Shown: positions 17,317 through 26,817, counted from the stretch's first letter. The stretch: DNA of 64,000 bases from JAJYUU01 sp963822955 (GCA_963822955.1 CAWGJS010000002.1:1922001-1986000); one strand, 5' to 3'. Numbers and translations: made by a program. Notes: generated by a model from the sequence alone, not told the origin.

Positions 17317-18306
17317 TCAGGCTGCCGGTCCGGGCGCAGTTCCCAATCGAATCCCGCGTCTGAAGGCTGCCCGGATGGTTGCCGCTACCTGCGTCTGTGT
17401 GAAGAAGACATCGGTCCATCCGAAGTGCACGACCTCATACCCGGCTTCCCGCAGTTCAGCGTCGCGGCGCAGCTGAAATGTCGCCTCGAAACGGTTGTCG
17501 TACTTCATCTCTCCGTCTGCCTCGGCGATGGTACGAAATTGCTTCCAGTAGAAGTCGACCCTGGCGATGATCCGGCCGTCCGTACCCAGGACCGCCTGCA
17601 GCTCTGGTGGCGGCAGACCGCAATCACGGAATGCGACCCGGGCGATGGACTCGAGAGGCGACTCCGAAAGCGCGTCGGCAAATGCCACGACCTCGGCCGC
17701 CCGTTGCACACCTGGTCAGCGACGGCAGCCGGCGACGACCGCCTGCAACTCCGCCTTCGTTGACAGTTTCCGGCGGAGTGCCGGATCAGCAGCGACGACG
17801 CCTGCCCGGAAAGCTGACATCCTGGCCAGGTCGACTACCGTCCTGGCGGCTGTTGTCACTGGCACTCCGCCGCACTGTCCGAGGTGCTGGGCTGGCAGCG
17901 CTGCAGTGTGCACCCGTACTCCTGGCCAGCTCTTCCGGCTCCCGCTCCCGGGCCTGCGCGTTATCGCAATCTCGCGAGGAGGCTTGCCCAGCAGATCAAG
18001 GCCCAAGAGCCGGGCCGCGGTGTGATGACTCGCCGCTGAGCCTGGCCCGAGCGATGCCAGGGTAGCCGCTGCTTCCAGTGCCAGCTCGCCTCTATCCGTC
18101 TTCCCCACGGACCCGGCAAGGTTGGTAGCCGCATAGACCCCGCGATGCAGCCGTGTCAATTCGCCTCTTAGCACTCCGCTTCTAATCTGCGAGGTGGAGA
18201 GGCCGGCGGACAGCAGCTCGGCGGTCGTCACAATATTCGCTAATCGGCTGATTTTCTCGGGACGATCCTTCGCCATAGAGGCCAGGATGCCCGTCGCCTC
18301 AGACAT
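17317..18306 (-). pseudogene. AbiEi-like/DUF559-like protein gene interrupted by one in-frame TGA
   Basis: Two adjacent reading frames in the same phase form one protein of about 329 residues split by a single TGA at 17716-17718. The N-terminal part (from ATG 18306, 195 residues) has an AbiEi-type winged helix (TTAELLSAGLSTSQIRSGVL, ELTRLHRGVYA). The C-terminal part has a PD-(D/E)xK nuclease-like core (IARVDFYWKQ, then EADGEMKY) as in DUF559/Vsr-like proteins. The sequence across the break reads AGCRR-stop-PGVQRA, where relatives have a Trp, so TGG to TGA is the likely change. TGA is followed by C, a leaky context. It could be a true pseudogene, a sequencing error, or a readthrough gene. Confidence 0.8.
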
Positions 18307-18430
18307 AGCACCCGCTCCAGCGCTCGGCTGGCACCTTTTATGGCGTATAGCCGATTTATTCTGCACGGAGTGGGTGCAAAGTCGGTGGGGCTGGTCATAA
18401 AAGCCGCAAAAGTACAAGCGCCAGCAACGT

Positions 18431-18985
18431 TTAGAGCTCGGCGCCGGATCCGGTGGGCGGATGCGGCTGGTGGCCGGAGCGCAGTACGCGCACTGTCGCC
18501 CGCAGGGCCTCTCCTTTGGCCTGGGCCGCCGAGCGCAGCTCAGCCTGGAACTGGGACATGCGCTCCGCCAGCGCCGGATCCCCGACAGCAAGGATCCGGA
18601 CCGCGAGCAGGCCGGCGTTGCGGGCCCCGCCGACGGCGACGGTCGCGACCGGGATCCCGGCAGGCATCTGGACGATGGACAGCAGCGAGTCGAGCCCGTC
18701 CAGGTGCTTCAGCGGCACGGGGACCCCGATCACCGGCAGCGGCGTGACCGACGCGAGCATGCCAGGCAGATGCGCTGCGCCGCCTGCCCCGGCGATGATG
18801 ACCTTGAGGCCGCGTCGGGCTGCGGCCTGCCCGTAGCTGAGCATGTCAGCCGGCATCCGGTGTGCGGACACCACGTCGACCTCCGACGGCACACCGAACT
18901 CATCCAGGACCTCGGCAGCGGGCTGCATCACCGGCCAGTCCGAGTCGCTGCCCATCACGACGCCCACGACCGGGCGGACGTTCAT
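18431..18985 (-). CDS. purE: N5-carboxyaminoimidazole ribonucleotide mutase
   Basis: Class I PurE of 184 residues. It moves the carboxyl group from N5 to C4 of aminoimidazole ribonucleotide in purine synthesis. Signature motifs are GVVMGSDSDWPVM near residue 12, SAHRMP near residue 41 and GAGGAAHLPGM near residue 67. A polar C-terminal tail of about 20 residues is non-conserved. The ATG overlaps the purK stop by 4 bp, so PurK and PurE are coupled; PurK's unstable product is PurE's substrate. Confidence 0.97.
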   Translation of the reverse strand: MNVRPVVGVVMGSDSDWPVMQPAAEVLDEFGVPSEVDVVSAHRMPADMLSYGQAAARRGLKVIIAGAGGAAHLPGMLASVTPLPVIGVPVPLKHLDGLDSLLSIVQMPAGIPVATVAVGGARNAGLLAVRILAVGDPALAERMSQFQAELRSAAQAKGEALRATVRVLRSGHQPHPPTGSGAEL

Positions 18986-20199
18986 GCCCGTGCCCCCTCG
19001 GTGGCCATTGGTTCAGCCGCCGCTTCCTCATCGCCGGTGGCGAGGTAGTTAGCCGCCCGCCATGCCCTGTCACGCACCTGCGCGAGCGAGCTGCCAAGCG
19101 CTGTCACATGGCCTACCTTGCGGCCCGGCTGCACCGGCTTGCCGTACAGCTGCACCTTGAGTGCGGTGTCGGCCGCCATTACGTGGTTCAGCTTCCCGTA
19201 CAGATCCGGGTCAGTCCCGCCGAGAATGTTCGCCATCACGGCCGCCGGGGCCGCCGGCACCGTCGAGCCCAGCGGAAGATCCAGCACGGCACGTAGATGC
19301 TGCTCGAACTGCGACGTCCTGGCTCCCTCGATCGTCCAGTGCCCGGTGTTGTGCGGCCGCATGGCCAGCTCGTTCACCAGCAGGCCCCCGGACCGGGTCT
19401 GGAACAGCTCGACCGCCAGCAGGCCGGTGACATCCAGGTCCCGCGCCAGCTCGAGGGCAAGCCGCTGCGCGGCTAGCGCCATCGCCCCTGACAGCCGAGG
19501 AGCCGGCGCTAGGACCTCCACGCAGATGCCATCGCGCTGCACCGACTGCACAACCGGATAGACCGCGCCATGGCCACTGGGCGAGCGCGCCACCAGCACT
19601 GCCAGCTCGCGCTCGAACGGCACGTATTCCTCGACGAGCAACGGCAGCCCATACGAGAGCACCTCGTCGGCCTCCGCCGGGTTCCCGCAGACCCAGACGC
19701 CCCGTCCGTCGTAGCCGCCGGACGCGGCCTTCAGCACCACCGGCCAGTCGGCCCGATCAGCAAAGGCGACAACATCAGCGAGTGACGACACCGGCTCGAA
19801 GCGCGGGCACGGCACACCGAGGCCGGTCAGCCGCTCGCGCATGGTCAGCTTGTCCTGGGTGAGGCGCAGCGCCGCGGGAGCGGGCCGTACCACATATCCG
19901 GCCTGCTCCAGGGCTTCAAGCTGGGGCTGCGGCACGTGCTCGTGATCGAAGGTGACGACGTCGCAGCCAGCCGCGAACGCCAGCAAGTCCTCGGTCGAGC
20001 GGTAGTCGCCGAGCACAACGTCGGCGCACACCTGCGCCGCGCTCTCATCGGGGGCAGCGGCCAGCACCCGGAACCGGACGCCAAGTCCCACCGCGGCGGC
20101 TGCGGTCATCCGGGCTAGCTGGCCTGCTCCGACCATGCCGACAACTGGCTGCCGCCCGGCCTGAGCTGCGGCCTCGTGGTGTGCATCCCGATGATCCAT
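18982..20199 (-). CDS. purK: N5-carboxyaminoimidazole ribonucleotide synthase
   Basis: ATP-grasp ligase of 405 residues that carboxylates aminoimidazole ribonucleotide with bicarbonate and ATP. The N-terminal PreATP-grasp domain has VVGMVGAGQLARM near residue 20. The ATP-grasp core includes PVVLKAASGGYDGRGVWV and the metal-binding NELAMRPHNTGHWTIEGA. The C-terminal MGKPVQPGRKVGHVTALG-like end is typical. A TAGGCT hexamer 10 nt before the ATG suggests a leaderless message. It is the first gene of the purK-purE pair and starts 55 bp downstream of the histidine kinase gene. Confidence 0.97.
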   Translation of the reverse strand: MDHRDAHHEAAAQAGRQPVVGMVGAGQLARMTAAAAVGLGVRFRVLAAAPDESAAQVCADVVLGDYRSTEDLLAFAAGCDVVTFDHEHVPQPQLEALEQAGYVVRPAPAALRLTQDKLTMRERLTGLGVPCPRFEPVSSLADVVAFADRADWPVVLKAASGGYDGRGVWVCGNPAEADEVLSYGLPLLVEEYVPFERELAVLVARSPSGHGAVYPVVQSVQRDGICVEVLAPAPRLSGAMALAAQRLALELARDLDVTGLLAVELFQTRSGGLLVNELAMRPHNTGHWTIEGARTSQFEQHLRAVLDLPLGSTVPAAPAAVMANILGGTDPDLYGKLNHVMAADTALKVQLYGKPVQPGRKVGHVTALGSSLAQVRDRAWRAANYLATGDEEAAAEPMATEGARA

Positions 20200-20254
20200 T
20201 ACCCGCCGTAGCCTACGGGCTCAGCAGGACGGTCGCGAAACCGTCGTCCGGTAG

Positions 20255-21547
20255 CTAGGCCGGTCCGGCGACGGCGGGCGGCTCAGGGTCACCGGTCGCG
20301 TGCGGCAGGAACAGCGCGAACACAGCAGGCCGCGGCCGGACCAGCACGACCTGGCCACCGTCAGCGGCGGCGATCGTCCGGGCCAGGGCCAGGCCCAGAC
20401 CGGTCCCGTTCGGCGATCCGCTGACGCTCCGCTCGAAGATGCGCGGCGCCAGCTCGGTCGGCACCCCGCTGCCCTCGTCCCGGACCTCGACCACGACGGA
20501 ACGCCTCGTGCGGGATGTCCTGATTGTGACGGTCCCGGCGCCGTGAACCAGTGCGTTGTCCAGCAGCGTGGCGATGACCTGCGAGGCACCGCCTGGCGTC
20601 GCGAATGCGAACAGCCCCTTCTCCCCCGCCACCGCGAGGCGCCGGCCGTGCCGCCTGAAGGCTGGCTCCCACTCCACCACTTGCTGGCCGACGATCTCGT
20701 CCACGCTGGCCACGGTCGGGACGCCGGTGGCGGTGCGACGGGCCCGGCCGAGGAGCTGGCCCACCACGTCCGCCAGCCGCTCGGTCTGGGCCAGCGCGGC
20801 TGCACCTTCCTCGCGTACCACGTCGGGGTAGTCAGCCGCAGCCAGCATTTCCTCGAGCCGCATCGACAGCGCGGTCAGCGGCGTCCTGAGCTGGTGCGAC
20901 GCATCGACGGCGAAGTCGCGCTCGGCGGACAGCAGGTCGTTGATGCGCTGGACGGAGCCATCCAGGCCCTCGGCGACCCGGTCGAGCTCCTGGATCCCGT
21001 AGCGGCGACCGAGCGGACTGGAGTCACCGGACCCCAGCCGGTCGGCGGCGGCCGCGAGCTCCTCCAGCGGCCGGGTGGTCCGGCGTGAGTACAGCAGGCC
21101 CAGCACGACCGCGAGGCCGACGGCTACCAAGGCAACCGCGCCGACGAGCAGCAGCTCCTTGTCGAGGCTGCCGGACAGATAAGCATCGTTGGCGGCGACA
21201 TAGACCCTGAAGTTGGTGGTGGAGTAAGTCGTGTCCCTGTACGGCCCAGACGGGAGCCTTCCCGTGTGCACGGGCGAGAGCGTGCGCCCGCTCGCCGTAG
21301 TCTCCCAGACTTTGACATACCGGTCAGGGTCAGAGGCCGTTTGCAGGACCGGGATGGGCAAGCCCGTCGGGGCATCCTGCTGATACCGGTGCTGCAGGTT
21401 TTTGGCCACCAGCTGAGCGTCGTGCAGGAGCTCCTGGTTCGCGTTGTCAACCTGCAGGCGGGTGAGCACGAACGCCAGCGGGACGCCAAGGGCCAGGACC
21501 GCGACTACCGCCACGGCGAGCATCGAGATCAGCAGCCGCCGCTGCAT
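20255..21547 (-). CDS. Membrane sensor histidine kinase (OmpR-partner type)
   Basis: 430-residue two-component sensor. Two transmembrane helices (about 8-28 and 133-153) enclose a 100-residue extracytoplasmic sensor domain with no recognised fold. A HAMP-like linker follows, then the dimerisation/phosphoacceptor helix with H218 in DASHQLRTPLTAL, and the ATPase domain with N box LLDNALVHG, DEGSGVP and GTGLGLALA. It lies 60 bp downstream of its response regulator on the same strand. The stimulus is unknown. The kinase is close in form to CseC/MprB-like envelope-stress sensors, but that is only an analogy. Confidence 0.92.
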   Translation of the reverse strand: MQRRLLISMLAVAVVAVLALGVPLAFVLTRLQVDNANQELLHDAQLVAKNLQHRYQQDAPTGLPIPVLQTASDPDRYVKVWETTASGRTLSPVHTGRLPSGPYRDTTYSTTNFRVYVAANDAYLSGSLDKELLLVGAVALVAVGLAVVLGLLYSRRTTRPLEELAAAADRLGSGDSSPLGRRYGIQELDRVAEGLDGSVQRINDLLSAERDFAVDASHQLRTPLTALSMRLEEMLAAADYPDVVREEGAAALAQTERLADVVGQLLGRARRTATGVPTVASVDEIVGQQVVEWEPAFRRHGRRLAVAGEKGLFAFATPGGASQVIATLLDNALVHGAGTVTIRTSRTRRSVVVEVRDEGSGVPTELAPRIFERSVSGSPNGTGLGLALARTIAAADGGQVVLVRPRPAVFALFLPHATGDPEPPAVAGPA

Positions 21548-21607
21548 CGTTCCCGCTCCAGGTCGTCAAAGCCTGCCGCCATCAGCCCCTACTGCACTTA
21601 CCCGGCG

Positions 21608-22279
21608 TCAGTCGCCGCGCTCGAACCTGAAGCCGACACCGCGGACCGTCGTAATGTACTGGGGGCTGTGCGCGTCGTCGCCCAGCTTCCGGCGCAACCA
21701 GGAGACGTGCATGTCGAGCGTCTTCGTGGAGCCCCACCACTTGCTGTCCCACACCTGCCGCATGATCTGCTCGCGAGTCACCACCTTGCCGGCCTCGGCA
21801 ACCATCAGGGCAAGCAAGTCGAACTCTTTCGAGGTTAGCTCGATTTCGGTCTCGCCTAGCCAGGCCCGGCGCGCGTCGGTGTCGACGCGCACGCCCTGCA
21901 CCGTCTTGGTTTCCGAGGCGCCGCGCCGCAGCAGCGCCCGGACCCGGGCGAGCAGCTCGGCTAGCCGGAATGGCTTGGTCACGTAGTCGTCGGCGCCGGC
22001 GTCCAGGCCGATCACCGTATCCACCTCGTCCGCTCTCGCGGTCAGGATCAGAACCGGAACCGACTGCCCGGACGACCTGATACGCCGGCACACCTCGAGC
22101 CCGTCAATCCTGGGCAGGCCGATGTCGAGCACGATGAGGTCGATGCCGCCATTCCTGGCGGCCTCGAGGGTACCGGGGCCGTCGGCGGCCACGTCGACTT
22201 CGTATCCCTCACGGCGGAGGGCACGGGCTAGTGGCTCGGAGATTGCCGGGTCATCTTCGGCGAGCAAAACGCTGGTCAT
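21608..22279 (-). CDS. OmpR/PhoB-family response regulator
   Basis: 223-residue regulator with a receiver domain and a winged-helix DNA-binding domain. The acidic pocket is AEDD near residues 7-10, the phosphorylated aspartate is D52 (LIVLDIGLPRIDG), and the conserved Lys is in VTKPFRLAEL. The effector domain ends with the family motif VWDSKWWGSTKTLDMHVSWL and YITTVRGVGFRFE. ATG 22279 gives the standard N-terminus (TSVLLAEDD); a longer frame adds 16 unsupported residues. It is the upstream partner of the adjacent histidine kinase; target genes are not evident. Confidence 0.93.
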   Translation of the reverse strand: MTSVLLAEDDPAISEPLARALRREGYEVDVAADGPGTLEAARNGGIDLIVLDIGLPRIDGLEVCRRIRSSGQSVPVLILTARADEVDTVIGLDAGADDYVTKPFRLAELLARVRALLRRGASETKTVQGVRVDTDARRAWLGETEIELTSKEFDLLALMVAEAGKVVTREQIMRQVWDSKWWGSTKTLDMHVSWLRRKLGDDAHSPQYITTVRGVGFRFERGD

Positions 22280-22394
22280 GAGATTGATGGTAGGGCCACC
22301 TGAACGTTTTCTGACCGCTTCACGCACCCGCCGCCAATGTCTTGCCCCCCGCTTGACCTTGACTTGCGTATTCCAGGGCAGCTTTGGGCGGGAT

Positions 22395-23957
22395 TCAGAC
22401 GGGAGTTACCCCATGCCTTCGACGCGAGAATGAACGGTCTTTGCCGCGGGCGGCCGCAAACCGGCGGATCAGCTGGGCCCGCAAATCCTCCGGCTCGACC
22501 ACGTCGTCGACGACCAGTTCGCCCGCCAGCCGGAGCACATCGATGTCGGCCTCGTACTCAGCCCGCAGCCGGCGGATCTCCGTCTCCCGCTCGTCCGGCG
22601 AGCCAAGCGCCGCGAGCCGGTTGTAGTAGACCGCGTTCACAGCTGCCTCCGCGCCCATCACCGCGATCTTGGCGGTCGGCAGCGCCAGCGTCGCGTCGGG
22701 CTCGAAGCCGGGCCCCGCCATCGCGTACAGACCCGCCCCGTAGGCCTTCCGGACGATCACGCAGATCTTCGGCACGGTCGCCTCGGACACCGCGCTGATC
22801 ATCTTTGCACCGTGCCGGATGATCCCCTGCCGCTCCACCGCAGTTCCAACCATGAATCCGGGAACGTCGGCAAGGAACAGCAGCGGCACATTGAACGCGT
22901 CGCAGAGCTGGATGAATCTCGTTCCCTTGTCTGCAGAGTCCACGAACAGCACGCCGCCCTTAAACATCGGGTTGTTGGCTACCACCCCCACTGGCTGGCC
23001 GTCCAGCCGGGCGAAGCCGACCAGAAGCTCGCGCGCCCAGAGCGCGTGCACCTCGAACAGCGAGCCGGAATCCACGATCCCGCGCACGTAGCGGCGCATA
23101 TCGAAGGTCTGCCGCTCGCTGACGGGCACCATAGCCCGCAGGTCCATGGGATCGGGCTCGCGAGCGACAGCGGGCGGCGGCGGCTGCTGCCAGTTGCGCG
23201 GGAGGTAGGACAGATACGAGCGGACCGCCCCGATGGCCTCGGCCTCCGATCCGGCCAGGAAATGGCCCACCCCCGAGACCGAGCAGTGCATCCGCGCGCC
23301 GCCCATTTCCTCCAGCGTTGTCTGCTCGCTGACGACCATCTCGACCATCCGGGGGCTGCCGAGATACATGGAGGCGTTGCCGTCGACCATTGCCACGAAA
23401 TCGCAGAACGCCGGGATGTAGGCGCCGCCCGCCGCGGACGGGCCGAACAGCGCGCACACCTGCGGGATCGAGCCCGACGCGCGGACCTGAGTATGAAAGA
23501 TCTTGCCCGCTCCGCGCCGGCCGGGGAACATCTGGACCTGGTCAGTAATCCGCGCTCCGGCAGAGTCGACCAGGTAAATCATCGGCAGCCCCGCGTCATA
23601 CGCCCGCTCGATCATGCGGATGATCTTCTCGACGGTGCGCGCGCCCCAGGAGCCTGCCTTCACCGTCGAGTCGTTGGCCATGAGTGCAACTGGCCGCCCG
23701 TCGATGGAGGCGGTTCCGGTGATCACCCCGTCGGCAGGCAATCCGCTCGCCAGCACGTTGGCGAACGCCCCGTCCTCGGTGAAGCTGCCAGCGTCGACAA
23801 GCAGCTCGATCCGGTCCCTGGCGAAGAGTTTGCCCTGCGCGGCGGCCTGCTGGTGATACCGTTCCGGCCCGCCCTTCGCGATCCTGGCCCGGACCTCGGC
23901 CAGATCCGGATGGCCCTGGCCGGCTGGCTCTGCTGCGGTGTCCTCTGCTGTGCTCAC
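22395..23957 (-). CDS. Acyl-CoA carboxylase carboxyltransferase (beta) subunit, MCC/AccD1-like
   Basis: 520-residue carboxyltransferase with the two crotonase-like halves of biotin-dependent acyl-CoA carboxylases. Typical segments are DSAGARITDQVQMFPGRRGA, GPSAAGGAYIPAF, LADVPGFMVGTAVERQGI and VRKAYGAGLYAMAGPG. The DQ-MFPGRRGAGKIF variant and the HMG-CoA lyase gene 370 bp upstream point to 3-methylcrotonyl-CoA carboxylase in leucine breakdown. No biotin-carboxylase (alpha) gene is next to it; the one at 30129 may be shared. The start is taken as GTG 23957, since the 60 codons above it look non-coding. Confidence 0.88.
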   Translation of the reverse strand: MSTAEDTAAEPAGQGHPDLAEVRARIAKGGPERYHQQAAAQGKLFARDRIELLVDAGSFTEDGAFANVLASGLPADGVITGTASIDGRPVALMANDSTVKAGSWGARTVEKIIRMIERAYDAGLPMIYLVDSAGARITDQVQMFPGRRGAGKIFHTQVRASGSIPQVCALFGPSAAGGAYIPAFCDFVAMVDGNASMYLGSPRMVEMVVSEQTTLEEMGGARMHCSVSGVGHFLAGSEAEAIGAVRSYLSYLPRNWQQPPPPAVAREPDPMDLRAMVPVSERQTFDMRRYVRGIVDSGSLFEVHALWARELLVGFARLDGQPVGVVANNPMFKGGVLFVDSADKGTRFIQLCDAFNVPLLFLADVPGFMVGTAVERQGIIRHGAKMISAVSEATVPKICVIVRKAYGAGLYAMAGPGFEPDATLALPTAKIAVMGAEAAVNAVYYNRLAALGSPDERETEIRRLRAEYEADIDVLRLAGELVVDDVVEPEDLRAQLIRRFAAARGKDRSFSRRRHGVTPV

Positions 23958-24021
23958 GCTCGCGAGCGTACGACAAGCATGTCGGGGCGGCTGGAGTGGA
24001 GGGCAGCCGCCCCGGCACACG

Positions 24022-24204
24022 TCAGTGGAGGTGCAGGCTGACGCCGAGGAGCACCAGGGGCCACAAGAAGATCGCCAGCAGCAGGGACAGCACCAGCTTG
24101 AGGATGTGAACGGTGAGGTAGCTCCGCTCCCACGCAACGACGATCCCGATGATGACCCAAATGATGAAGAGCCAGCTGTACCTGCGGCCGCTTAGTATCG
24201 CCAT
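24022..24204 (-). CDS. 60-residue membrane protein
   Basis: Small, very hydrophobic protein with two transmembrane helices (about residues 9-25 and 33-56) joined by a short loop WERSYLTVH. ATG 24204 has GGAG 8 nt upstream. It lies between the HMG-CoA lyase and carboxylase genes on the same strand, so it may be part of that transcription unit. Its size and strong hydrophobicity support a real small membrane protein; function unknown. Confidence 0.6.
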   Translation of the reverse strand: MAILSGRRYSWLFIIWVIIGIVVAWERSYLTVHILKLVLSLLLAIFLWPLVLLGVSLHLH

Positions 24205-24326
24205 CTTTTTGACTCCGATCGGCCTGCCGAATTGTTTGCGACGATCAGGTCACCGGGAAAGCGAAAATTAAACATTGCACAGCGGCCGGGCACGCCTTTC
24301 CCGGCGCGCTCGCGAACGCGGCTCAG

Positions 24327-25241
24327 CTAAGCACTAATAACACGGGAACGCGGCCCGGCCCGCAGCACCTGCGACGGCAGCTGGCGGCCGATGATGCGCT
24401 CAGCGTCCGCAGCGGCGTCGATGAGTGCCGCCAGGTCAATCCCGGTCTCGACGCCCATGTCCTCGACCATGTGGACGAGCTCCTCGGTGGCAATGTTGCC
24501 AGTAGCGCCGGGCGCGTAGGGGCAGCCCCCGAGACCTCCGACCGAGGCGTCGAAATCGGAGACACCAAGCTGGAGCGCGGCAAGCACGTTGGCGAGGCCG
24601 GTGCCCCTGGTGTTATGGAAGTGCAGGTTCAGCTCGGTGTCAGGGCGCTGCGAGCGGAACTCCCCCACCAGCCGCTGGACGCGGCCCGGTGTCGCCATCC
24701 CGGTCGTGTCGCCGAACGAGATGGTGTCGGCGCCATCGGCCACCGCCCGGCTGGCAGTCGCGACCACCCGCTCGACCGGCACGTCGCCCTCGTACGGGCA
24801 GCCCCAGGCGGTGGAGATGATGACCTGGCAGGTAGCGCCGCGGTCGTGAGCAAGCGCGATGATCTGCGCAATGTCGTCGAGCGACTCAGCTGTGCTGCGG
24901 TTGACGTTCTTGCGGTTATGCGTGTCGGAGGCGGAGACGACAGCCTCGATCTCCGTCAAGCCACTATCCAGCGCCCGGACTGCGCCGCGCAGGTTCGGCA
25001 CCAAGGCCGAATACCTGACGGACGGCGCCCGGTGGATGCCCTGCCATACCGCGTCCGCGTCGGCCATCTGCGGGATGGCGGCGGGATGAACGAACGAGAC
25101 GGCCTCGATCCGCTCGACACCCGTACCCGACAACCGGTCGATCAGCTCGATCTTCGCCTGCGTCGGAACGGGGTCCTCGTTCTGCAAACCGTCCCTCGGG
25201 CCGACCTCACGAACCGATATCTGACGGGGCAGGTCTGACAC
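24327..25241 (-). CDS. Hydroxymethylglutaryl-CoA lyase
   Basis: 304-residue TIM-barrel lyase that splits HMG-CoA into acetoacetate and acetyl-CoA, the last step of leucine catabolism. Family motifs are VREVGPRDGLQNE near the start, SFVHPAAIPQMADAD, SASDTHNRKNVNRS, metal-site HFHNTRGTGLANV, and the signature GLGGCPYAPGATGN with the catalytic cysteine. It starts at GTG 25241. Genes for a putative methylcrotonyl-CoA carboxylase beta subunit and a small membrane protein follow on the same strand, forming a partial liu-type unit. Confidence 0.94.
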   Translation of the reverse strand: MSDLPRQISVREVGPRDGLQNEDPVPTQAKIELIDRLSGTGVERIEAVSFVHPAAIPQMADADAVWQGIHRAPSVRYSALVPNLRGAVRALDSGLTEIEAVVSASDTHNRKNVNRSTAESLDDIAQIIALAHDRGATCQVIISTAWGCPYEGDVPVERVVATASRAVADGADTISFGDTTGMATPGRVQRLVGEFRSQRPDTELNLHFHNTRGTGLANVLAALQLGVSDFDASVGGLGGCPYAPGATGNIATEELVHMVEDMGVETGIDLAALIDAAADAERIIGRQLPSQVLRAGPRSRVISA

Positions 25242-25279
25242 AAGCGCCTCGTTCCTGGAAAGGTCGTTGCCTGCCCAGG

Positions 25280-25843
25280 CTATCCGGGCAAGGGCGGCCT
25301 GCTTTCCCTGGTGACCTCCTGGCGCGATTCATGCTCACGGTACAGGCGGTCCTGCTCGTTCTCGACCAGCTGGAACAGCGTGGCCTGCACGTCCTGAACG
25401 TGCGGGATCTCCGTCAGCACTAGCTGGCCGCGCTCGCCCGGCGACTCGACCACCAGGCGACCGCAGCCGAGCAGCCGGTCGAGCAGCCCCTGCGAGAACG
25501 ACACATCGCTGATCTTGGAGAGCGGGAAGTCCCGGCCGCTCCTGGTGAGTATCCCGGCGCGGAGCCGCAGGCGCCGGTTCGTCAGCTCATAGCTCGTCGT
25601 CCGCCAGCGGAGCAGCGGCCGTGCGACCCAGAGGATCACGATCACGAGCGCAATGACGGCGAGGGCGATCCGGGCCGGGCCAGAGTCCCTGGCCGCGGAG
25701 ATGAAGAGCAGGAGCGCGAGCAGCCCGACAACCGTGGCGGCCAGGATCAGCAGCGGGCCCAGCACAGTCTTCCAGTGCTGATGCAGCCTCAGGACGAGTT
25801 CCTCACCCTCGGAGAGACCGGACGCAGTGCCCATAACCCCCAT
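25280..25843 (-). CDS. PH-domain (bPH2/YdbT-like) membrane protein
   Basis: 187-residue protein with two transmembrane helices at about residues 28-50 and 58-77, then a bacterial PH domain (SYELTNRRLRLRAGILTRSG, DFPLSKISDVSFSQGLLDRL, GCGRLVVESPGE). The tail is charged and probably cytoplasmic. The start is placed at ATG 25843; ATG 25834 is also possible. Equivalent genes sit next to birA in other actinobacteria, as between purK and birA in Mycobacterium. Bacterial PH domains are thought to work in membrane assemblies, but no specific role is known. Confidence 0.82.
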   Translation of the reverse strand: MGVMGTASGLSEGEELVLRLHQHWKTVLGPLLILAATVVGLLALLLFISAARDSGPARIALAVIALVIVILWVARPLLRWRTTSYELTNRRLRLRAGILTRSGRDFPLSKISDVSFSQGLLDRLLGCGRLVVESPGERGQLVLTEIPHVQDVQATLFQLVENEQDRLYREHESRQEVTRESRPPLPG

Positions 25844-25953
25844 CGTGACACACAGGGGCTCCGCCCCGTGGACCCCTGAAAAACCACCGACGGAGGACAA
25901 CCCCGTCAACCCCCGAAGACCAGCATTCGGATCCGTTAGATCAAAACCGAAGA

Positions 25954-26817
25954 TCAACCGCCGCTCCGCGGCGGCTGCGGCGGTCGCACATGCACCACAT
26001 CGCCGGCGCTCACGGCGCGTGTCGCGCCGTCCGAGCTGACCAGCAGGCGGCCCGCGCCGTCGACGTCCACGGCGCGGCCGGTCAGCACAACGCCGCCGGG
26101 CAGCTCGACCCGGACGTCCTGACCGACAGTGACGCAGCACCGGAGGTAGCCGGCCCTCAGCCCGGACGCGTCAGCATCTCCGGGCGGCGAGGTCTGGCAC
26201 CAGCGCAGGTACCACTGCTCGAGCTCGCGCAGTGCCGCAACCAGGATGGCCTCCCGATCCAGGCCGGGCGCGCCCGCTAGCCACAGCGAGGTGGCCTGAG
26301 GCGATGGCAGCTCGGCCTGGCTCGCGCTGACGTTAAGGCCGACGCCAGCCACGATCGCGTCGCCAGCCTGCTCAGCCAGGATGCCTGCCAGCTTCCGGCT
26401 GTCACCCGGCGTGCCGCCGCCAGCCAGGACATCGTTCGGCCACTTCAGGCTGGCCTGAAGACCGGCAGCATCCCGCAGCGCCGACGCAATCGCTACCCCG
26501 GTGAGCAGCGGCAGCCAGCTGCGCCGGGAGGGCGCGACCTCCGATGGCCGGAGGAGCACGGAGAAAAGGAGCGCAGACCCGGGCTGGCTGTACCAGCTGC
26601 GGTCGAGCCGTCCGCGGCCGGCTGTCTGCTCCTCTGCGACCAGCACAGCTCCGGCTGGCGCGCCCGCCCGGGCCTCGGCCAGGAGGTCCGCGTTGGTCGA
26701 CCCGGTCCGCTCGAGCACGCGCACGCTGGTGAACAGGCGCGAACTGGCCAGCACCTGGCTGGCCAGCTCTGCCTCGCGGATCGGGGGGCGCGGCGGCGGC
26801 CGCGTCGGGCTGGTCAC
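25954..26817 (-). CDS. birA: Biotin--[acetyl-CoA-carboxylase] ligase
   Basis: 287-residue biotin protein ligase. It activates biotin as biotinyl-AMP and attaches it to the lysine of biotin carrier domains. Motifs are TGSTNADLL, the biotinyl-AMP loop AGRGRLDRSW, KWPNDVL and VGLNVS. It has no N-terminal helix-turn-helix, so it is a group I enzyme and not a repressor. The GTG at 26817 fits the start. It is divergent from the propionyl-type carboxylase beta gene 84 bp away, and its substrate is probably the carboxylase alpha subunit at 30129. Confidence 0.95.
   Translation of the reverse strand: MTSPTRPPPRPPIREAELASQVLASSRLFTSVRVLERTGSTNADLLAEARAGAPAGAVLVAEEQTAGRGRLDRSWYSQPGSALLFSVLLRPSEVAPSRRSWLPLLTGVAIASALRDAAGLQASLKWPNDVLAGGGTPGDSRKLAGILAEQAGDAIVAGVGLNVSASQAELPSPQATSLWLAGAPGLDREAILVAALRELEQWYLRWCQTSPPGDADASGLRAGYLRCCVTVGQDVRVELPGGVVLTGRAVDVDGAGRLLVSSDGATRAVSAGDVVHVRPPQPPRSGG

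Noticed and set aside
17317..18306. A toxin-antitoxin (AbiE) system
   Set aside because: The AbiEi-like head is fused to a nuclease-like tail and no AbiEii nucleotidyltransferase gene is nearby; it is a lone, broken gene.
22812..24041. 409-codon plus-strand frame opposite the carboxylase beta subunit
   Set aside because: His/Arg/Asp-rich shadow; the minus-strand carboxyltransferase motifs run through its full length.
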